From contig NZ_BSSA01000009.1 of NCBI RefSeq assembly GCF_030268885.1, positions 186,001-250,000 on the forward strand: a DNA stretch of 64,000 nucleotides. Direction: 5' to 3'. Positions 62,527 to 64,000 of this stretch are shown piece after piece. The translations under genes were made by a program, and so were the position numbers. Numbering within the stretch: the first letter of the stretch is position 1; every line of letters starts with the position of its first letter. The notes under the pieces are model-generated. The model searched no databases, was not told the DNA's origin, and was given only the letters and a program-made list of their open reading frames with translations. The DNA comes from Kitasatospora phosalacinea (GTDB lineage Bacteria > Actinomycetota > Actinomycetes > Streptomycetales > Streptomycetaceae).

Positions 62527-63342
62527 TCAGGGCGTCGGCCAGGTCAGGAAACCGGTGTCACGGGCCCGGGTGGGCGCGGCCGGACGGGCGGGCGGGGCGA
62601 AGCCGCCGCCGCGGACGGTGCGCAGCACGGTCCGCAGCAGCCGGGCCGGGCGGACGGCGGCCAGCTCGGCGACCCGTCCGCCCGCCAGCCAGAGCCGCTC
62701 GGCGACGGGCAGCTCCGCGGGCAGCTCCCCGACCGCGCACCGGGGGTGGCCGGACAGTGCGGCCAGGTGCAGGGCGGCGGCGTGCCGCGGCAGCAGCCCC
62801 GCGGTGCGCACCCGCAGCCGGGGCCCGGCGTGCTCGCGCACCCGCAGGAACAGGGCCAGCCCCGCCGGGGAGGCGTCGTGCAGCACGTGCACCACCGCCC
62901 CGTCGGCCCGCCGCATCGCGGCCAGCAGCCGCTCGTCCAGCGGCAGCCGCTCCGGGGTCAGGACCGGGCAGGCCCCCTCCAGGTGCAGCCGGTTGGCCCG
63001 CAGCATGCCCGCGATCCCCGGGTCCTGGCAGACCAGCAGCCGGGGGAAGGCGTAGTCGTACAGGTCGCCCTCCGGCCCGGGCCGGTGCGGCGGCGCGGCC
63101 GGGGCGTCCGGCAGGACGTCCAGCTCGGGGTGCCGGGCCAGCGCGGCCGCGAACCGGGCCTCGGACAGCAGCGGCCGGGTGGTGTACCGCAGCCGGTGCG
63201 GGCCGCGGTGCAGCGGGAACAGCACCCGGTCCGTCTCGTAGCACAACTGCCGTGCGGTGAAGGCGAGTCGGCCAGGGCTGGCGCAGCGTTCGGCAGCCCG
63301 CCGCAGGGCCCGGTCGAGCAGCCGTTCGGGTACCGGGATCAT
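62527..63342 (-). CDS. Hypothetical protein B with C-terminal GFLTWP motif
   Basis: A 271-residue unrecognised protein. The N-terminal helix bundle (RLLDRALRRAAERCASPGR) is followed by an alpha/beta region with LLVCQDPGIAGMLRANRLHLEG and VVHVLHDASPAGLALFLRVREH, which resembles a Toprim-like fold (inference). It ends RDTGFLTWPTP. The last motif is also present near the end of the upstream protein. The start overlaps the upstream stop (ATGA), so the two are translationally coupled. Confidence 0.75.
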   Translation of the reverse strand: MIPVPERLLDRALRRAAERCASPGRLAFTARQLCYETDRVLFPLHRGPHRLRYTTRPLLSEARFAAALARHPELDVLPDAPAAPPHRPGPEGDLYDYAFPRLLVCQDPGIAGMLRANRLHLEGACPVLTPERLPLDERLLAAMRRADGAVVHVLHDASPAGLALFLRVREHAGPRLRVRTAGLLPRHAAALHLAALSGHPRCAVGELPAELPVAERLWLAGGRVAELAAVRPARLLRTVLRTVRGGGFAPPARPAAPTRARDTGFLTWPTP

Positions 63343-64000
63343 CGGCCGCCGCCCTTCGGGTGCGGAGCAGGGGTGCTGGAGCCGGTGCGCTGGGCGGGGA
63401 CGGCCTGCGGCCAGGTGAGGAAGCCGATCCGCTCGGCCCGCCGCCGGGTCTCGGCCGCGCTCTCGGCCGCGCCCTCGCTCCCGCTCCCCGTCTTGGTCAG
63501 CGCGACGGGCGGGGCGACGGGCGGCGCGGCGAGGGCCCGCTCGACGGCCCTGTCCACCATGGCCATCAGCTTCACGGGCGGCAGGGTGATCAGCGGCGAG
63601 GACCAGCCGTCGCACAGCCAGTCCCGCTCCTCCTCCGGCAGGCGCTGCCACGCCGGGGAGTCGGCCAGGGCGGTCGGCGGCTCCTGCCGCCGCCTGCCCG
63701 CGTCGCGCAGCCGGACCATCCGCGCGGGCAGCTGGACGGAGCGCGGCAGCAGCCCGCAGTCCACCACCCGGTGGCCCGTGAACCTCGCGCGCAGCTCCGC
63801 CGACCGGGCCAGCGCGTCCAGCGACAGGTCGCGCACCACCACCACCGGCAGCCCGGCCGGGACCTGCCCGGGCTGCTGCTGCAGCAGCACCCGGTGACGC
63901 TCGGCGAAGCCGTTGAGCTGCAGGAACGCGGCCACGCCCGGCAGTTCGCACAGCACCACGGCCCGGGGGTCCGACGGCCGGGCGGGGACGGCCGCGGACG
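63339..64000 (-). CDS. Hypothetical protein A with GFLTWP motif, 5' end beyond window
   Basis: At least 219 codons; the frame stays open to the right edge (..SDPRAVVLCELPGVAAFLQL), so the start lies outside the window. Internal markers are VVVVRDLSLDALARSAELRARF, VVDCGLLPRSVQLPARMVRLRDAGRRR and PEEERDWLCDGWSSPLITLPPVKLMAMVDRAVERAL. The C-terminal region has RRRAERIGFLTWP, shared with protein B. The family is not recognised. It is the most upstream visible member of the operon running leftward to 57942. Confidence 0.7.
   Translation of the reverse strand, partial: SAAVPARPSDPRAVVLCELPGVAAFLQLNGFAERHRVLLQQQPGQVPAGLPVVVVRDLSLDALARSAELRARFTGHRVVDCGLLPRSVQLPARMVRLRDAGRRRQEPPTALADSPAWQRLPEEERDWLCDGWSSPLITLPPVKLMAMVDRAVERALAAPPVAPPVALTKTGSGSEGAAESAAETRRRAERIGFLTWPQAVPAQRTGSSTPAPHPKGGGR

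Noticed and set aside
60107..64000. Lasso-peptide gene cluster based on the AsnB-like enzyme
   Set aside because: No precursor peptide, RRE/B1 protein or transglutaminase-like B2 protease is visible in the operon, and an aldehyde dehydrogenase is not a usual member.

Overview
The window is very GC-rich DNA with strong third-position GC, dense genes, many GTG starts and frequent ATGA/GTGA/TGATG start-stop overlaps. Mycothiol-dependent enzyme family members, a DevS/DevR-like pair, an ECF42-type sigma factor with its DGPF partner and a HelR-type RNA polymerase ATPase all point to a streptomycete (Streptomyces or Kitasatospora). No rRNA, tRNA or CRISPR array was seen. It looks like chromosomal accessory/arm-type content rather than a plasmid or phage.

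Layout. 0.1-2.4 kb: NarL-type histidine kinase with an unusual C-terminal anchored domain, and its LuxR-type regulator. 2.4-4.7 kb: unrecognised proteins and a P-loop kinase-like protein. 4.9-6.6 kb: two overlapping ATP-grasp genes. 6.8-8.5 kb: DevS-like GAF histidine kinase; its probable DevR-like partner lies 30 kb away at 38.2-38.9 kb. 8.7-10.5 kb: ECF42-type sigma factor and YCII/DGPF protein with a visible candidate autoregulated promoter. 11.3-18.05 kb: a tightly overlapped minus-strand operon encoding a MoxR-type AAA+ ATPase, a single DUF5682+VWA protein and a SWIM zinc-finger protein. 18.2-21.2 kb: SMI1/KNR4-like protein, acetyltransferase, poly-Gln membrane protein and a small P-loop kinase. 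21.3-38.1 kb: four large DUF4132 paralogues (two with an N-terminal WGR domain, two without), interrupted by a three-repeat secreted protein and a maleylpyruvate-isomerase-family enzyme.

38.2-47.6 kb: DevR-like regulator, APC permease, DUF4232 lipoprotein, acetyltransferases, a Cys-rich DUF5685 protein, a DUF6188-like protein, a tandem-Nudix protein and a YegP-like DUF1508 protein. 47.9-52.2 kb: helR under a near-consensus promoter, followed by two IS5-family elements, one inserted at the terminus of the other and carrying an extra gene. 52.2-57.9 kb: alpha/beta hydrolase, a second histidine kinase/response regulator pair, M20 peptidase and acetyltransferase. 57.9-64 kb: a minus-strand operon entering from beyond the right edge, encoding two proteins that share a GFLTWP C-terminal motif, a Gly/Asp-rich protein, an asparagine-synthase-like enzyme, an aldehyde dehydrogenase and an APH-fold kinase.

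The most striking content is the 27 kb around 11.3-38.1 kb. MoxR + DUF5682 + VWA + SWIM + DUF4132/WGR is the same family set as the uncharacterised E. coli yehL-yehM-yehP-yehQ and yehI/molR neighbourhood. Here the yehM-like and yehP-like parts are fused and the DUF4132 component is expanded to four copies that show gene conversion. No function for this set is established to my knowledge.
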